64,000 nt of DNA from Deinococcus ruber (GCF_014648095.1 NZ_BMQL01000001.1:62001-126000), one strand, 5' to 3'; numbered from the stretch's first letter, positions 10,415 to 19,535 are shown. A program made the numbers and translations. The notes: a model not told the origin generated them from the letters alone.

Positions 10415-10858
10415 ATGAAACGTTTCTGGCGCGGCTGGTTCATCAACTTCCTGGTTGCGTTCGGGCTACTCGGGCTGCCCGGTGCACGGGCGCAACTCAT
10501 CGGCACGTCCATTGGGATCGGGGCCGGGCCACAGGGGGCCATTCACGTCAATCTGGCGCTGAATGTACGAAACGCCGTGCTGATCGGCGGCTATGGCCTG
10601 GACGCCCGCCTGCTCGGTGACGTGGGGCCGTTTCCTTCGCTGGAACTGGACGGCCTGCTGAATGTACCCGTCGGTGACTTCACGCTGTACGGCGGTCCGG
10701 GGGCAGCCCTGGCCCTGCACCACACCCTGAGGCTTCGTCCAACCTTTACCTTAGGTGGAACGTACATCGTGGACTCACAGATCGGCCTGTTCAGCGAAGT
10801 CGGGTGGAACGTGTCCAGCGGCGTGCGCGTGCGTGCGGGCCTGACATATTCCTTCTGA
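10415..10858 (+). CDS. Secreted beta-rich protein, probable outer-membrane barrel fragment family
   Basis: A 147-aa exported protein. A signal peptide (MKRFWRGWFINFLVAFGLLG...) ends near ARAQ at residue 27. The remainder is alternating hydrophobic and glycine-rich strands and finishes with LTYSF, a terminal Phe typical of outer-membrane beta-barrel strands. Deinococcus has an outer envelope layer in which such proteins occur. GGAG lies upstream of the ATG. The next gene encodes a larger protein of the same general type, ending in IVYRF, which suggests a related pair. Confidence 0.6.
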   Translation: MKRFWRGWFINFLVAFGLLGLPGARAQLIGTSIGIGAGPQGAIHVNLALNVRNAVLIGGYGLDARLLGDVGPFPSLELDGLLNVPVGDFTLYGGPGAALALHHTLRLRPTFTLGGTYIVDSQIGLFSEVGWNVSSGVRVRAGLTYSF

Positions 10859-10953
10859 TCGGGGGCGCAATCTGACTCGCCTCTGTCGCGAAGTTCAAGG
10901 TCCCATGAGACATTCTGAGAACCCGCCTCATGTTGCTGCGTCAGGCTGACAGC

Positions 10954-11667
10954 ATGAAGAAGATGATTGCACTGACCATGCTTGCTGGCCTCGCCTCCGC
11001 TGGCGCACAGACGTTTACCCCCAACCTCAGCAACGTCGAATTCGGCCTGCGCGGTGGCTATGACATGGGACTGAGCGGCGGCGTGACGGTACATGTTCGC
11101 AACGTCTCCGGGCCGCTGGGCGTGCGTTTCAGCGCCGACTACGCCAACGTCAGCGACGCGCTGAACGATAACGCCAACTATCCTCTGCTGGGCAACTGGG
11201 GAACCCTGAAGTCGCAGGGTGCCGCCGAGTCGGGCAGCAGTACCACTGTGGGCGTCGATCTGACCTACACCCTGCCTTCGACCATTGCAGGCGTAGATGC
11301 CTACGTGTACGGTGGCGGACGCTACAACAACTTCAATGCGGTCGCGGATTTCAGCAAATACGGCACGCCTGCTGCCACCAGCCTGGCAGTTTCTACCGCT
11401 GCTACCAGCTCTTCGACCACCTACAGCACCAACCAGTTCGGCCTGGGCGCAGGTGTGGTCGGTCAGTACGCTCTGACCCCCAACCTGAGCTTGGCGGGCG
11501 ATCTGGGTGTGGACTACTACTTCCCCAGCGCCATCAGCAGCAACGACGGCAACGGCAACACCGACACCTTCAATCAGGGCGAGGCTGGCTACGACGACCT
11601 GAATGCCCTGGTCAACCAGCCCACCACCAACTTCAAGGCCAAGATCGGCATCGTCTACCGCTTCTAG
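10954..11667 (+). CDS. Secreted outer-membrane beta-barrel-like protein
   Basis: A 237-aa protein with a short signal peptide (MKKMIALTMLAGLASAGAQ). The mature part has many amphipathic strands separated by Gly/Ser/Asn turns (FGLRGGYDMGLSGG, VYGGGRYNNF, FGLGAGVVGQYAL) and a C-terminal strand IGIVYRF with terminal aromatic residue. These are features of an eight-to-ten stranded outer-membrane barrel. A low-complexity Ser/Thr/Ala stretch lies near residues 140-160. No enzymatic motif is seen. It follows the smaller barrel-like gene by about 95 nt. Confidence 0.65.
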   Translation: MKKMIALTMLAGLASAGAQTFTPNLSNVEFGLRGGYDMGLSGGVTVHVRNVSGPLGVRFSADYANVSDALNDNANYPLLGNWGTLKSQGAAESGSSTTVGVDLTYTLPSTIAGVDAYVYGGGRYNNFNAVADFSKYGTPAATSLAVSTAATSSSTTYSTNQFGLGAGVVGQYALTPNLSLAGDLGVDYYFPSAISSNDGNGNTDTFNQGEAGYDDLNALVNQPTTNFKAKIGIVYRF

Positions 11668-11679
11668 AGTTCCATGTAA

Positions 11680-11713
11680 AACGCCGCGCCCACCAGAAAG
11701 GGCGCGGCGTTTT
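11680..11713. terminator. Bidirectional terminator between barrel gene and aspS
   Basis: AACGCCGCGCCC pairs with GGGCGCGGCGTT around CACCAGAAA. T residues flank both ends, so it can serve both converging genes. Confidence 0.8.
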
Positions 11714-11725
11714 CGCGTTTATTCT

Positions 11726-13063
11726 TCAGGGCGTCAGGCGGTTGCGGTCACGCGGGAAGGCGCGGGCATAGCGCACGTTGGCAATGCCCAGCAGCTTGGC
11801 GGTCAGCCGTTCGGCCCCGATGGCGAAGCCGCCGTGCGGGGGCATCCCGTACTTGAAGACTTCGCTGTAGCCGGTCATGGCGTCCGGGTTCATCTTGTAG
11901 GCGCGGATCGAGTCCATCAGCATGGCGTGGTCGTGGATGCGCTGCCCGCCCGACGTGATCTCGATGCCCCGGAACAGCAGGTCGAAGCCCCGCGTGATCT
12001 CGCTGCTGATGCTGCCGTCGGGGTTGATCTCGGGGTGGGCATAGAAGGGACGGGCAGCACGCGGGTACTTGGTCACGAACACGAAGTCGCTGCCCTGCGT
12101 TTCGGCGTAGTGCTGGCACAGCAGGCGTTCGGCTTCGGGGTCGAGGTCTTTGCCGCCCACCGTATGCCCGAACTTCTCGTGTACCAGCGCCCTCGCCTCC
12201 ATCAGCGTGATGCGCGGAATATGGGCGGGCACTTCCGGAATACTCGCGCCCACCAGCTCGAACTCGGCGGCACACGTCAGCTTCAGCCGCTCCATGATCG
12301 CTGCCAGCAGCCCGTTTTCCAGCTCCATCACCTCTTCCTCGTCCTCGATGAAGCCCATTTCCACGTCGAGCGACAGGTATTCGTTCAGGTGGCGGCTGGT
12401 GGCGTGCTCTTCGGCGCGGTAGACCGGGGCCACCTCGTAGACGCGTTCGAACACGCCCACCATGATCTGCTTGTACAGCTGAGGACTCTGGGCCAGGTAC
12501 GCCTGTTCACCGAAGTAGTCGAGCTTGAACAGGTTCGCCCCGCCTTCCGCGCCCGCCGACACGATTTTAGGCGTGCTGATCTCGGTGAAGCCCTCGCCGC
12601 GCAGGTAACTGTGGAAGGCGAAGACCAGTTCGGCCTGCACCTTCAGCGCCGCCCGCTCACGTAGCCCGCGCACCGACACGTAGCGGTAGTCGAGCATGGT
12701 TTCCGGGTTGACGTTCCATTCCATCTTGGGAATCTCGACCGGAGACGCCTGAATGGCCGCCGACAGCACCTTCAACGACTCGATCTGCACTTCATAGCCG
12801 CCCGGAGCCTTCTTGTGGGCCTTGACGCTGCCCACGATCTCGACGCTGCTTTCCGGCAGGGGCAGATGCAGGCCGCTGCCGACACACTGGGCAATGCCCG
12901 ATTTGTCGCGCAGCACCAGAAACTGAACCCCGCCCAGGTCGCGGCGAGCGTGAACGAATCCTTGCAGCCGCACCTGCTGGCCGTCGAACTGACCGAGGTT
13001 CTGGGTGAGCGTGCGTGGCAGGGCAACAGGGGCAGATTGTTCGGGCGTGGCTGGCGAGGTCAT
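11726..13063 (-). CDS. aspS: Aspartyl-tRNA synthetase, archaeal type, probably non-discriminating
   Basis: A 445-aa class IIb synthetase of the short archaeal type: an N-terminal OB-fold anticodon-binding domain (about residues 15-120), motif 2 in YEVAPVYRAEEHATSRH (about 215-231) and motif 3 in GFAIGAERLTAKLLG near the end. The bacterial GAD insertion is absent. In the anticodon domain GFVHARRDLGG has His and KAPGG has Pro. In studied enzymes Trp and Lys at these positions restrict charging to tRNA-Asp, while His/Pro allow tRNA-Asn too. Deinococcus makes Asn by amidating Asp-tRNA-Asn, so this enzyme would feed that route. An attenuator-like leader precedes it. AAGGAG lies before the ATG. Confidence 0.92.
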   Translation of the reverse strand: MTSPATPEQSAPVALPRTLTQNLGQFDGQQVRLQGFVHARRDLGGVQFLVLRDKSGIAQCVGSGLHLPLPESSVEIVGSVKAHKKAPGGYEVQIESLKVLSAAIQASPVEIPKMEWNVNPETMLDYRYVSVRGLRERAALKVQAELVFAFHSYLRGEGFTEISTPKIVSAGAEGGANLFKLDYFGEQAYLAQSPQLYKQIMVGVFERVYEVAPVYRAEEHATSRHLNEYLSLDVEMGFIEDEEEVMELENGLLAAIMERLKLTCAAEFELVGASIPEVPAHIPRITLMEARALVHEKFGHTVGGKDLDPEAERLLCQHYAETQGSDFVFVTKYPRAARPFYAHPEINPDGSISSEITRGFDLLFRGIEITSGGQRIHDHAMLMDSIRAYKMNPDAMTGYSEVFKYGMPPHGGFAIGAERLTAKLLGIANVRYARAFPRDRNRLTP

Positions 13064-13109
13064 GAAACTCCTTGGGGGTGGCCGGTGGGCCGGGAAACAG
13101 AAGGGAACC

Positions 13110-13144
13110 TAGAAGAAACCCCCGCTCCGGTGAAGGGCGGGGGC
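13110..13144 (-). terminator. Attenuator terminator in the aspS leader
   Basis: On the minus strand CCCCCGC pairs with GCGGGGG around an 11-nt loop and is followed by TTTCTTCT. It lies between a 14-codon leader peptide and aspS, on the transcript that must be read to reach aspS. A GGGG run just after the leader stop can pair with the CCCC arm and give an alternative structure. Confidence 0.7.
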
Positions 13145-13167
13145 GCGGTACACGGCGTCGGCGTCCC

Positions 13168-13212
13168 CTAGCGGGAATCGTCGTCATTGTTCAGATTGAA
13201 CACCGTGGTCAT
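13168..13212 (-). CDS. aspS leader peptide with Asn/Asp codons (attenuation)
   Basis: A 14-residue frame, MTTVFNLNNDDDSR, followed by TAG. The box TACCAT lies 6 nt before the ATG, so the transcript probably starts at or next to the start codon. Three Asn codons and three Asp codons fall in seven positions (NLNNDDD). The terminator hairpin at 13110-13144 follows before aspS. By analogy with trp- and his-type leaders, a ribosome stalled on Asn or Asp codons would favour the alternative structure and let transcription reach aspS. The mechanism is inferred; the peptide and hairpin are seen directly. Confidence 0.72.
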   Translation of the reverse strand: MTTVFNLNNDDDSR

Positions 13213-13387
13213 TGCCGTATGGTAGCGGGCACGGGGAAGCGCGGTCAAGGCAGAAGCTAGTCAAGGCAGCCCAGAACGGTGCCGCCGACCCTCCAGATTC
13301 AGGCACACCGGGGAGGAGTGTTGCACCTGTGCGCCCCATACGCTAACCTGAACCGCCCTGCGAGGGGAAGCAGCAGAACAAAACTGT

Positions 13388-13477
<90 letters not shown>

Positions 13478-13526
13478 GGATGTCAAAGGAGGCCCGCGCC
13501 GTCATCGGTAGCGGGCCTCTTCCGCT

Positions 13527-14582
13527 TTATTCCTTCAGCTGGCCGTAAATGCGGATCAGGTCTTTGTGCAGCACGCTTCGGTGTGCCTCGTCGCCCTCCA
13601 GCCGCTCCATCAGCGGAACATCGCCCGGCTGCACCAGCGCCCATGCCACCAGTTTTCCGCCCGCCTGCCGCAGATGCAGGTTCGCGCCCGCGTGTGCGCC
13701 CGCCTGCGCTTCCTGCGGGGCCAGCGTCCAGACATCGTCGCTGGGCTGGACTCCGTGAATCTGCTCGGGCATGTTCAGGCGCAGCAACTCGGGCACCAAC
13801 CACGCCAGCACGTCGGGGCGGCCCGCCAGCACGCCACGCTCGATGCTGGGCCGCTCCTGATTGAGCACGATGGGCTGGCCGTTGCGCCGGGTGGTGACGC
13901 CGCCCGCTGCCGCGATCAGGGCCATGCCCGCCGCGATATCCCACTCGCTGCGGGGCGACATGGTAAACGTCGCGTCGGCCTCGCCCGCTGCGATGCGGGC
14001 CATCTTGAGCGCGATGCTGCCGCTGGGTTTCATGGTGGGCAGCGCGTAGGTGTGCAGCTCGCGGCTGTACTCGGTATCAGAGACGGCCAGCACGCTGCTG
14101 TGTGGCTCGCGGTCACTGAATCCGGCAGGCTGCCCGTTCTTCCACACGCCCTGCCCCACGATGCCGGTGAACAGCTCATCTTTTTCCGGGGCCAGCACCA
14201 CGCCCAGAACCGCCTCACCGTTCACGGCCAGCCCAATCGACACGCAGTAATCGGGCGTGCCGTCCACATATTCCTTGGTGCCGTCGATCGGGTCGATGAT
14301 CCAGACCCGCGACCTGCCGAGCCGGTCGGGGCTATCGAGCATCTCTTCGCTCAGCAGGCCGTCGTCGGGGAAAGCTGCCCGCAGGCCCGCCACGATCAGT
14401 TCGCTGGCTTCGCGGTCGGCCACCGTGACCGGGTCGTCGGCAGAGGTCTTGTGATCGACATCAAAACCCGTGCGGCGGTAATGCAGCAGTACAGCACCAG
14501 CCTGACGGGCCAGCAACTCGGCGGTTTCGCGCTCGTGGGCGTACTCGGCGGCCCCGGAAGGAGTGACGTTGGTTTGGGTCAT
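13527..14582 (-). CDS. Inositol-monophosphatase-family phosphatase (3'(2'),5'-bisphosphate nucleotidase-like)
   Basis: A 351-aa metal-dependent phosphatase. Motifs in order are DDPVTVADREASELI, LLSEEMLD, the metal-binding WIIDPIDGTKEYVDG, and SEWDIAAGMALIAAAGG near residue 240. These fit the FIG superfamily and look closest to CysQ-like bisphosphate nucleotidases, though the substrate is not certain. After the catalytic domain, about 75 extra residues (from PEQIHGVQPSDD) form an additional domain not standard for the family. The ATG giving MTQTN was chosen; an upstream in-frame ATG would add 19 residues with no family match. Confidence 0.85.
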   Translation of the reverse strand: MTQTNVTPSGAAEYAHERETAELLARQAGAVLLHYRRTGFDVDHKTSADDPVTVADREASELIVAGLRAAFPDDGLLSEEMLDSPDRLGRSRVWIIDPIDGTKEYVDGTPDYCVSIGLAVNGEAVLGVVLAPEKDELFTGIVGQGVWKNGQPAGFSDREPHSSVLAVSDTEYSRELHTYALPTMKPSGSIALKMARIAAGEADATFTMSPRSEWDIAAGMALIAAAGGVTTRRNGQPIVLNQERPSIERGVLAGRPDVLAWLVPELLRLNMPEQIHGVQPSDDVWTLAPQEAQAGAHAGANLHLRQAGGKLVAWALVQPGDVPLMERLEGDEAHRSVLHKDLIRIYGQLKE

Positions 14583-14674
14583 GGCAGCCAGTGTAGCGGG
14601 CCGCAAGCGGATGGTTGGCTCCACCTGCGGCACATTCACCCTTAAAGTGGCACAGTTGTAGCTACGCTGTCTTC

Positions 14675-15313
14675 ATGTCTTTCTCACCAAGTCCGGCACT
14701 GCCCGCCAAGCTGCCGCCCAATCTGCTGGTCGGCTTTCTGCTGAATTTCGTGCTGCCCGGCTCAGGGTTCACGTAGATCGATCAGCCGTAGTGGCATCTG
14801 GGGTGGGCGCTGCTGACGCTGCTCAGCGTTGTGATCTTCCTGCTGGTTCTCCTGCCCGTTCTGATCTTTCTGCCGATGCTGGCCTTCCTGATCATGCACG
14901 TACAGTACCTGCTGACGTACAGGCGGCGCTTTCCGGCTGGAGCGCCTTTCGCCGGGCTGGGAAATAATCTGAAATGGGGCCTGATCGGGGGACATCTGGC
15001 TCTGAGTGTGATTGGTGCCGTGCTGATGGTGATTTTTTTCATGCAGAGCCTGCTGATACCTTTTCCCAGCCTGCTGGATGCCCGCACCCTCGCCCAGAAA
15101 ACCGCCGTCACATCGTACATGCGCGTCATACGGACCGCCGCATTTGCCGACGCCCTGAGCAATCATCCGTACTCTGGCTCCTGCGCCGGAATGCCGGACG
15201 CACCCAGCCTCCCGGACACCATCCGTTCATGCGAGGTCAGGACGATCAACGCAGTTGACGTGCCACACGTGAGCGTGACGACGACCCAGGGAAAAACTCT
15301 GACTCTGCCCTGA
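14675..15313 (+). pseudogene. TM2-like membrane protein gene interrupted by two in-frame amber codons
   Basis: From ATG 14675 the frame stays open for 213 codons except for TAG at 14774 and TAG at 14789. The reading gives NFVLPGSGFT-stop-IDQP-stop-WHLGWALL, where related TM2/GlyGly-type membrane proteins would have Tyr at both stops. Downstream the frame continues with two or three membrane helices and an extracytoplasmic tail containing two Cys. There is no frameshift and codon usage stays normal for 170 codons. Either it is a recent pseudogene, or the part after the second amber is translated from an internal start (an in-frame ATG follows at 14876), or the ambers are read through. Confidence 0.6.
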
Positions 15314-15321
15314 CATCCAGC

Positions 15322-15360
15322 AAAAGGACAGGGAGCCTCCGTTCACGCCGGGGCTCCCTG
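15322..15360 (-). terminator. Terminator after purN
   Basis: On the minus strand CAGGGAGCC pairs with GGCTCCCTG around a 14-nt loop, and CCTTTTG follows. The hairpin also lies after the converging interrupted gene, so it may serve both. Confidence 0.65.
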
Positions 15361-15378
15361 GTGCTGCACTTCAGACGG

Positions 15379-15948
15379 CTACAGCGCCCGCAGCGCCGCC
15401 ACCAGCAGCGGCCCCTCGGTGGCCTGCACCCGCGCCCGCAGGCTCTCGACGGTATCGCCCGGCAGCACTTCCACCCGCGACTGCAACAGCACCGGGCCGC
15501 CGTCGATCTCATCTTCGACGGCGTGAACCGTCGCGCCCGACTCGCTCTCGCCCGCTGCCAGGACCGCCGCGTGTACCAGATCGCCGTACATGCCACGCCC
15601 GCCGTACTTCGGCAGCAGGCTGGGGTGAACGTTCAGCAGTCGCCCAGCGTAGGTGTTCAGCACTGCCGGGCCGAGTGCTTTCATGTACCCGCTGAGCACC
15701 ACGGTATCGGCCTCTGCGGCGCGGAAGGCGGCGAGCATGGCGGCATCGAGGGCGGCGGGGTCTGGAAAGGTGCGGGCGCTCAGGTGCAGGGTGTGCAGCC
15801 CGAAGCGCCGGGCCACCTCCAGCGCCGGAGCCGACGAATTGTTGCTGATGCACAGCACGCCCTGCGCGTCCAGTTCGCCGCGTTCCACGGCTTCAAGGAC
15901 CGCCCGCATGCCGCTCCCCCCGTGCGAGGAGAGAAATCCGATTCTCAA
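15379..15948 (-). CDS. purN: Phosphoribosylglycinamide formyltransferase
   Basis: A 189-aa enzyme of purine synthesis that transfers a formyl group from 10-formyl-tetrahydrofolate to [20 protein letters not shown] binds the phosphate. [17 protein letters not shown], and [18 protein letters not shown] carry the catalytic Asn-His pair, and [19 protein letters not shown] the catalytic Asp region. Start is TTG at 15948, overlapping the TGA of the M20 peptidase gene (TTGA), so translation is probably coupled. Other pur genes are not present nearby. Confidence 0.92.
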   Translation of the reverse strand: MRIGFLSSHGGSGMRAVLEAVERGELDAQGVLCISNNSSAPALEVARRFGLHTLHLSARTFPDPAALDAAMLAAFRAAEADTVVLSGYMKALGPAVLNTYAGRLLNVHPSLLPKYGGRGMYGDLVHAAVLAAGESESGATVHAVEDEIDGGPVLLQSRVEVLPGDTVESLRARVQATEGPLLVAALRAL

Positions 15949-17327
15949 GCGCTGTCCTGAGCGGATTGACCAGCACGGCCCAGTTCCTGAAGCAGCGCGG
16001 CGCTCGTCAGGATGCCGTTGCGGTAATCTTCCACCGCGAAGCTCTCGTTGGGGCTATGCGGCGCGTCGGCATTCAGCCCGAAATCGACCAGCACCACCGG
16101 AGCCTTCAGCAGGCTTCTGAAAGCCGCCACGATGGGAATGCTGCCGCCGCCCCGCGTGAACGAGGGAGTCTTGCCGTACACCGCTTCCAGCGCCCGCCCC
16201 GCTGCCCGCACGTAGGCGTTGTCGAGGTCGATCTTGACCGGCTGACCGCCGTGCAGCCCCACGACCTCGACCTGTGCGCCTTCCGGGGCAATGGTGGGAA
16301 TGTACTCCTGAATCAGCCGGGTAATGCGCTCGGGGTCCTGGCCCGGCACCAGCCGCATGCTGATCTTGGCTCCGGCCTGCCCTGCGATCACGGTTTTGCT
16401 GCCCTTGCCCTGATAGCCGCCCCAGATGCCGTTCACATCCAGCGTGGGCCGCGCCCACAGGCGTTCGAGGGTGGTGTATCCGGCCTCACCGGGCAGGGCG
16501 CTCGCCCCGATGCTGCCCGCAAACTCGGCGTCGTCGTGCGGCAACTGCGCCCACATGTGCCGCTCTTCGTCGGTCAGGTCTTCGATGCCGTCATAAAAGC
16601 CGGGAATGGTGATGCGGCCCTGGTCATCTTTCAGGCGGGTGATGATCTGGGCGAGCATGTTGATGGCGTTGGGCGCGGCCCCGCCGTAACTGCCGCTGTG
16701 CAGGTCGCGGTTTGCGCCGGTCACGTGCACTTCGACGTAGCTCAGGCCGCGCAGCCCGTAGGTCACGGTGGGCACGTCGGGGGCAAAGCGCGAGCCATCG
16801 GAAATCACGATCACGTCGGCCTTCAACTCGCTGGCGTGGGCCTCCAGGTACGCTTCCAGATTGGGGCTGCCGATCTCTTCCTCGCCTTCCAGCAGAAATT
16901 TGACATTGACCGGCAATTCTCCCTGCGTCAGCAGCGCCTCGACGCCGCGCACATGGGCATACGCCTGCCCTTTGTCGTCGGTCGCGCCGCGTGCATAGAT
17001 GCGGCCCTCTCGGATGGTCGGCTCGAAGGGCGGCGTCTGCCACTTGTCGAGCGGTGCGGGCGGCTGCACGTCGTAGTGCCCGTAAATCAGGACGGTGGGC
17101 GCACCCGGCGCTTGCAGGCGCTCGGCATACACCACCGGATGCCCCGCCGTCGCGTCAATGCGAGCGGTGAAGCCCAGGGTGCTCAGCTTGCCTTCAAGGT
17201 ACTCGGCGGCCCGCTGCATCTCCGGCTTGTAGGCGGGATCGGCGCTGACGGAAGCGATCCGCAGCAGCTCGAACAGTTCATCCTGGGCCTGGGCATATGT
17301 GCCCTCTACCACGTCTTTCAGGGTCAT
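15945..17327 (-). CDS. M20-family dipeptidase
   Basis: A 460-aa zinc dipeptidase of the M20 (ArgE/DapE/ACY1/CPG2) family. Metal ligands appear in [11 protein letters not shown] (His, Asp), [15 protein letters not shown] (second Asp), EGEEEIGSP (catalytic and metal Glu), and the C-terminal [14 protein letters not shown] (His). A dimerisation lid domain lies around residues 195-330. The length and architecture match carnosinase-like dipeptidases. It is cytoplasmic and has no signal peptide. The next gene on the strand, purN, starts within its stop codon. Confidence 0.9.
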   Translation of the reverse strand: MTLKDVVEGTYAQAQDELFELLRIASVSADPAYKPEMQRAAEYLEGKLSTLGFTARIDATAGHPVVYAERLQAPGAPTVLIYGHYDVQPPAPLDKWQTPPFEPTIREGRIYARGATDDKGQAYAHVRGVEALLTQGELPVNVKFLLEGEEEIGSPNLEAYLEAHASELKADVIVISDGSRFAPDVPTVTYGLRGLSYVEVHVTGANRDLHSGSYGGAAPNAINMLAQIITRLKDDQGRITIPGFYDGIEDLTDEERHMWAQLPHDDAEFAGSIGASALPGEAGYTTLERLWARPTLDVNGIWGGYQGKGSKTVIAGQAGAKISMRLVPGQDPERITRLIQEYIPTIAPEGAQVEVVGLHGGQPVKIDLDNAYVRAAGRALEAVYGKTPSFTRGGGSIPIVAAFRSLLKAPVVLVDFGLNADAPHSPNESFAVEDYRNGILTSAALLQELGRAGQSAQDSA

Positions 17328-17436
17328 GCGCGTGATTGTAGCGCCGCAGGCGGGCAGGCAGTCCCGAATCCACGCGTTCGGTAAACATTCCGAATGAATG
17401 CGGGCTGTGCTGGCATTCAGCTCCAGCCGGTCAATG

Positions 17437-18321
17437 TCACGGCTCCAGGGTGCCCACGCCTGCCAGGATGTCGCTCAGGAAGATGGTGTCCAGCACGCCC
17501 GTCGCCTCCGGGCGGGTCAGTCTGCCCACATCGGCATCGAGCCGCACGAGAAAGCCCGCCCCCTTCTGATAGGCCATCGCGCTGTCGAGCGCCAGCACCC
17601 GTTCATCGGCATACAGGTACGGCGAGACATACGGGCCAGACGGCACATTTTGCAGCACGAAGACCGGGGTATGCCCGTGCACGATCTTGTGTCCGCCGAA
17701 GACCTGCAACATCGTGGCAGCGCGGCTCAGCCCCTGCCTGCCGCGAAAGCCCTCGCGCTCGGAAAAGGCGTTCAGAAAATCGATCCAGATATCGCTGTTC
17801 TTGGCGTTCAGCAGCGCCTGGACGCTGTTCTGCACCGCTTCGATCGAGTCGCCCAGACTCAGATACAGCTGCGAATCGGCGTGACAGAACAGCCAGTCGG
17901 CGTGGCGGTACAGCACGGGGCGAGCCTGAAGCCACTCCAGATCTTCGGGTTCGAGGCGGGCCAGGTCATGCGGTTGCCCGCCGTTCTGCCGCCAGTACTC
18001 GAACAGGCCCGGCGACAGGTAGCCCGCCGCCCAGCGCGGAGGCCCCCGGAAGCGCATCGCGGCCATCAGCATGACCTCGTGGTTACCCAGCAGACTTACC
18101 ACCTGCCCGCCCGCCTCGGCAGCCTGCCGTTCCAGATGCTGCACCAGATGGAGCACGCCCGCCCCGTCCGGCCCTCTGTCTATCAGATCGCCCAGAAAGA
18201 CCACGGTGGCTCCGTCGCCCAGCCAGTTGTCTTCAAAGTCGGTCAGGCGGGCGCGTTGCAGCAGGGTACGGAGCGTCCCCAGCGCCCCGTGAACGTCACC
18301 GATGGCCCAGAGATCACTCAC
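17437..18321 (-). CDS. PPP-family metallophosphatase (serine/threonine-phosphatase-like)
   Basis: A 294-aa protein with the three metallophosphoesterase motifs of PPP phosphatases: AIGDVHG (residues 6-12), [12 protein letters not shown] (about 44-55) and LLGNHEVML (about 79-87). Later His ligands fall in LFCHADSQL and VHGHTP. Bacterial members dephosphorylate proteins or dinucleoside tetraphosphates (ApaH); the closest role is not decided. It is cytoplasmic. It stands alone between the dipeptidase and the Nudix gene on the same strand. Confidence 0.85.
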   Translation of the reverse strand: MSDLWAIGDVHGALGTLRTLLQRARLTDFEDNWLGDGATVVFLGDLIDRGPDGAGVLHLVQHLERQAAEAGGQVVSLLGNHEVMLMAAMRFRGPPRWAAGYLSPGLFEYWRQNGGQPHDLARLEPEDLEWLQARPVLYRHADWLFCHADSQLYLSLGDSIEAVQNSVQALLNAKNSDIWIDFLNAFSEREGFRGRQGLSRAATMLQVFGGHKIVHGHTPVFVLQNVPSGPYVSPYLYADERVLALDSAMAYQKGAGFLVRLDADVGRLTRPEATGVLDTIFLSDILAGVGTLEP

Positions 18322-18375
18322 GGCATACCTGCCAGGGGATTGAATAGGATGCGAATAGACTCGTCCTCAAGAGAT

Positions 18376-18783
18376 CTACAGAATAGCCGCCCGGACGCAC
18401 TCCAAATATGAGGCGGTGACTTTAGAGAATCCCCCCGGCACGCTGGGTAACGCGAACCAGCCGACCTCGCAGGCATCGTCGGCGGGCGCTGGCACACCGG
18501 AACAGCTGCGGCACAGATACAGCACCGTGACCCACGCCACCACATTCCCGTCTGGATAGGTGTGCACCGCCTCGGGGCCGCTGAAGACCCCGAGCAGATG
18601 CAGGTCGTGCGGCGTCAGTCCGGTTTCTTCGTGCAGTTCCCGCCGCGCCGCGTGTTCCACGTCTTCACCCGGCTCGACGCCGCCGCCGGGAAGGTCCCAC
18701 CGTCCATTGTCGCGGCGACGGATCATCAGGAGTTCGCCTGCACTGTTCAGGCAGGCCACCCCCGCTCCGACCCGCTGAATCAC
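18376..18783 (-). CDS. Nudix hydrolase
   Basis: A 135-aa Nudix-family pyrophosphohydrolase. The Nudix box is complete: [23 protein letters not shown] fits GX5EX7REUXEEXGU with all Glu ligands. An N-terminal [15 protein letters not shown] strand precedes it. Substrate cannot be assigned; Deinococcus genomes carry many such enzymes. Start is GTG at 18783, overlapping the TGA of the HspR-like gene (GTGA), so the two are one transcript. This reading is preferred to a longer frame whose extra N-terminal residues overlap HspR. Confidence 0.85.
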   Translation of the reverse strand: MIQRVGAGVACLNSAGELLMIRRRDNGRWDLPGGGVEPGEDVEHAARRELHEETGLTPHDLHLLGVFSGPEAVHTYPDGNVVAWVTVLYLCRSCSGVPAPADDACEVGWFALPSVPGGFSKVTASYLECVRAAIL

Positions 18784-19508
18784 TCTTCGCCGGATTCCGG
18801 CTCGGACGCGGCAGGGGCGGGCAGTTCGCGCCACGCGGTCATACGGCTCTGGATGTCCTGCTGGATCGAGGAAATGCGGCCCTCCAGCTTGGAACGCGTG
18901 CCCTCCAGCTCGAATCTCAGGCGCATGATCTCTTCGACGCCCGCCAGATTCACGCCGAGTTCCTGGGTAAAGCGCCGAATCTCGCGCAGATGCTCGATGT
19001 CGCGTTCGCTGTACAGCCGGGTCTTGCCGCTGCTTCTGCCCGGACGGATCAGGTTTTTGCGCTCGTACAGCCGCAGCGTCTGAGGATGCATGTCCACCAG
19101 TTCGGCAGCAATCGAGATCACGTAGACCGGGCGGTCTTTGGGGTCGGGAGCCGCGCCGCTGGCCTCACCGCTGGAGGGCAACGCCTGATTCTGTACCCGC
19201 GAACGGATCTCGTCTTCCAGCCGCTCGATCTCGGCCTCGAAGTCGTCCTGAATATCGTCGAGTTCGTGCTGAAGGCGCATCACCTCTTCGACGCCCGCCA
19301 GATTCACGCCGAGTTCCTGCGTCAGCCGCCGGATTTCGCGCAGATGATCGATATCGCGTTCACTGTACAGCCGGGTCTTGCCGCTGCTTCTACCGGGACG
19401 GATCAGACCTTTGCGCTCATACAGGCGGAGCGTCTGAGGGTGCATATCCACCAGTTCAGCCGCCACGCTGATGACGTAGACGGGGCGTTGCTTTGCGTCG
19501 GTGGACAT
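18780..19508 (-). CDS. hspR: HspR-type regulator with two tandem MerR domains
   Basis: A 242-aa DNA-binding protein made of two nearly identical HspR units. Each has a VYVIS(V/I)[10 protein letters not shown] start, LRLYERK(G/N)[17 protein letters not shown](D/E)[18 protein letters not shown] and a coiled-coil tail (about residues 8-112 and 125-225). A Pro/Gly/Ser linker joins them. Normal HspR is a single unit of about 130 aa that represses chaperone genes, with DnaK as co-repressor. Here dimer geometry would be built into one chain. A likely HspR operator lies just upstream of its own start. It is co-transcribed with a Nudix gene. Confidence 0.85.
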   Translation of the reverse strand: MSTDAKQRPVYVISVAAELVDMHPQTLRLYERKGLIRPGRSSGKTRLYSERDIDHLREIRRLTQELGVNLAGVEEVMRLQHELDDIQDDFEAEIERLEDEIRSRVQNQALPSSGEASGAAPDPKDRPVYVISIAAELVDMHPQTLRLYERKNLIRPGRSSGKTRLYSERDIEHLREIRRFTQELGVNLAGVEEIMRLRFELEGTRSKLEGRISSIQQDIQSRMTAWRELPAPAASEPESGEE

Positions 19509-19514
19509 AACTAA

Positions 19515-19535
19515 GATGAGTATAGCGCAGTCAAT
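19515..19535 (-). promoter_or_regulatory. HAIR-like HspR operator at the hspR promoter
   Basis: On the minus strand ATTGACT-N7-ACTCATC lies just upstream of the hspR start. The known HspR box (HAIR) is CTTGAGT-N7-ACTCAAG; five of seven bases match in each half and spacing is exact. It suggests autoregulation. Confidence 0.5.

Noticed and set aside
14675..15313. Amber suppression by a tRNA of the array
   Set aside because: None of the tRNA-like genes shows a CUA anticodon; the Tyr tRNA has GUA. TAG is also an ordinary stop in this window, for example at 11665.
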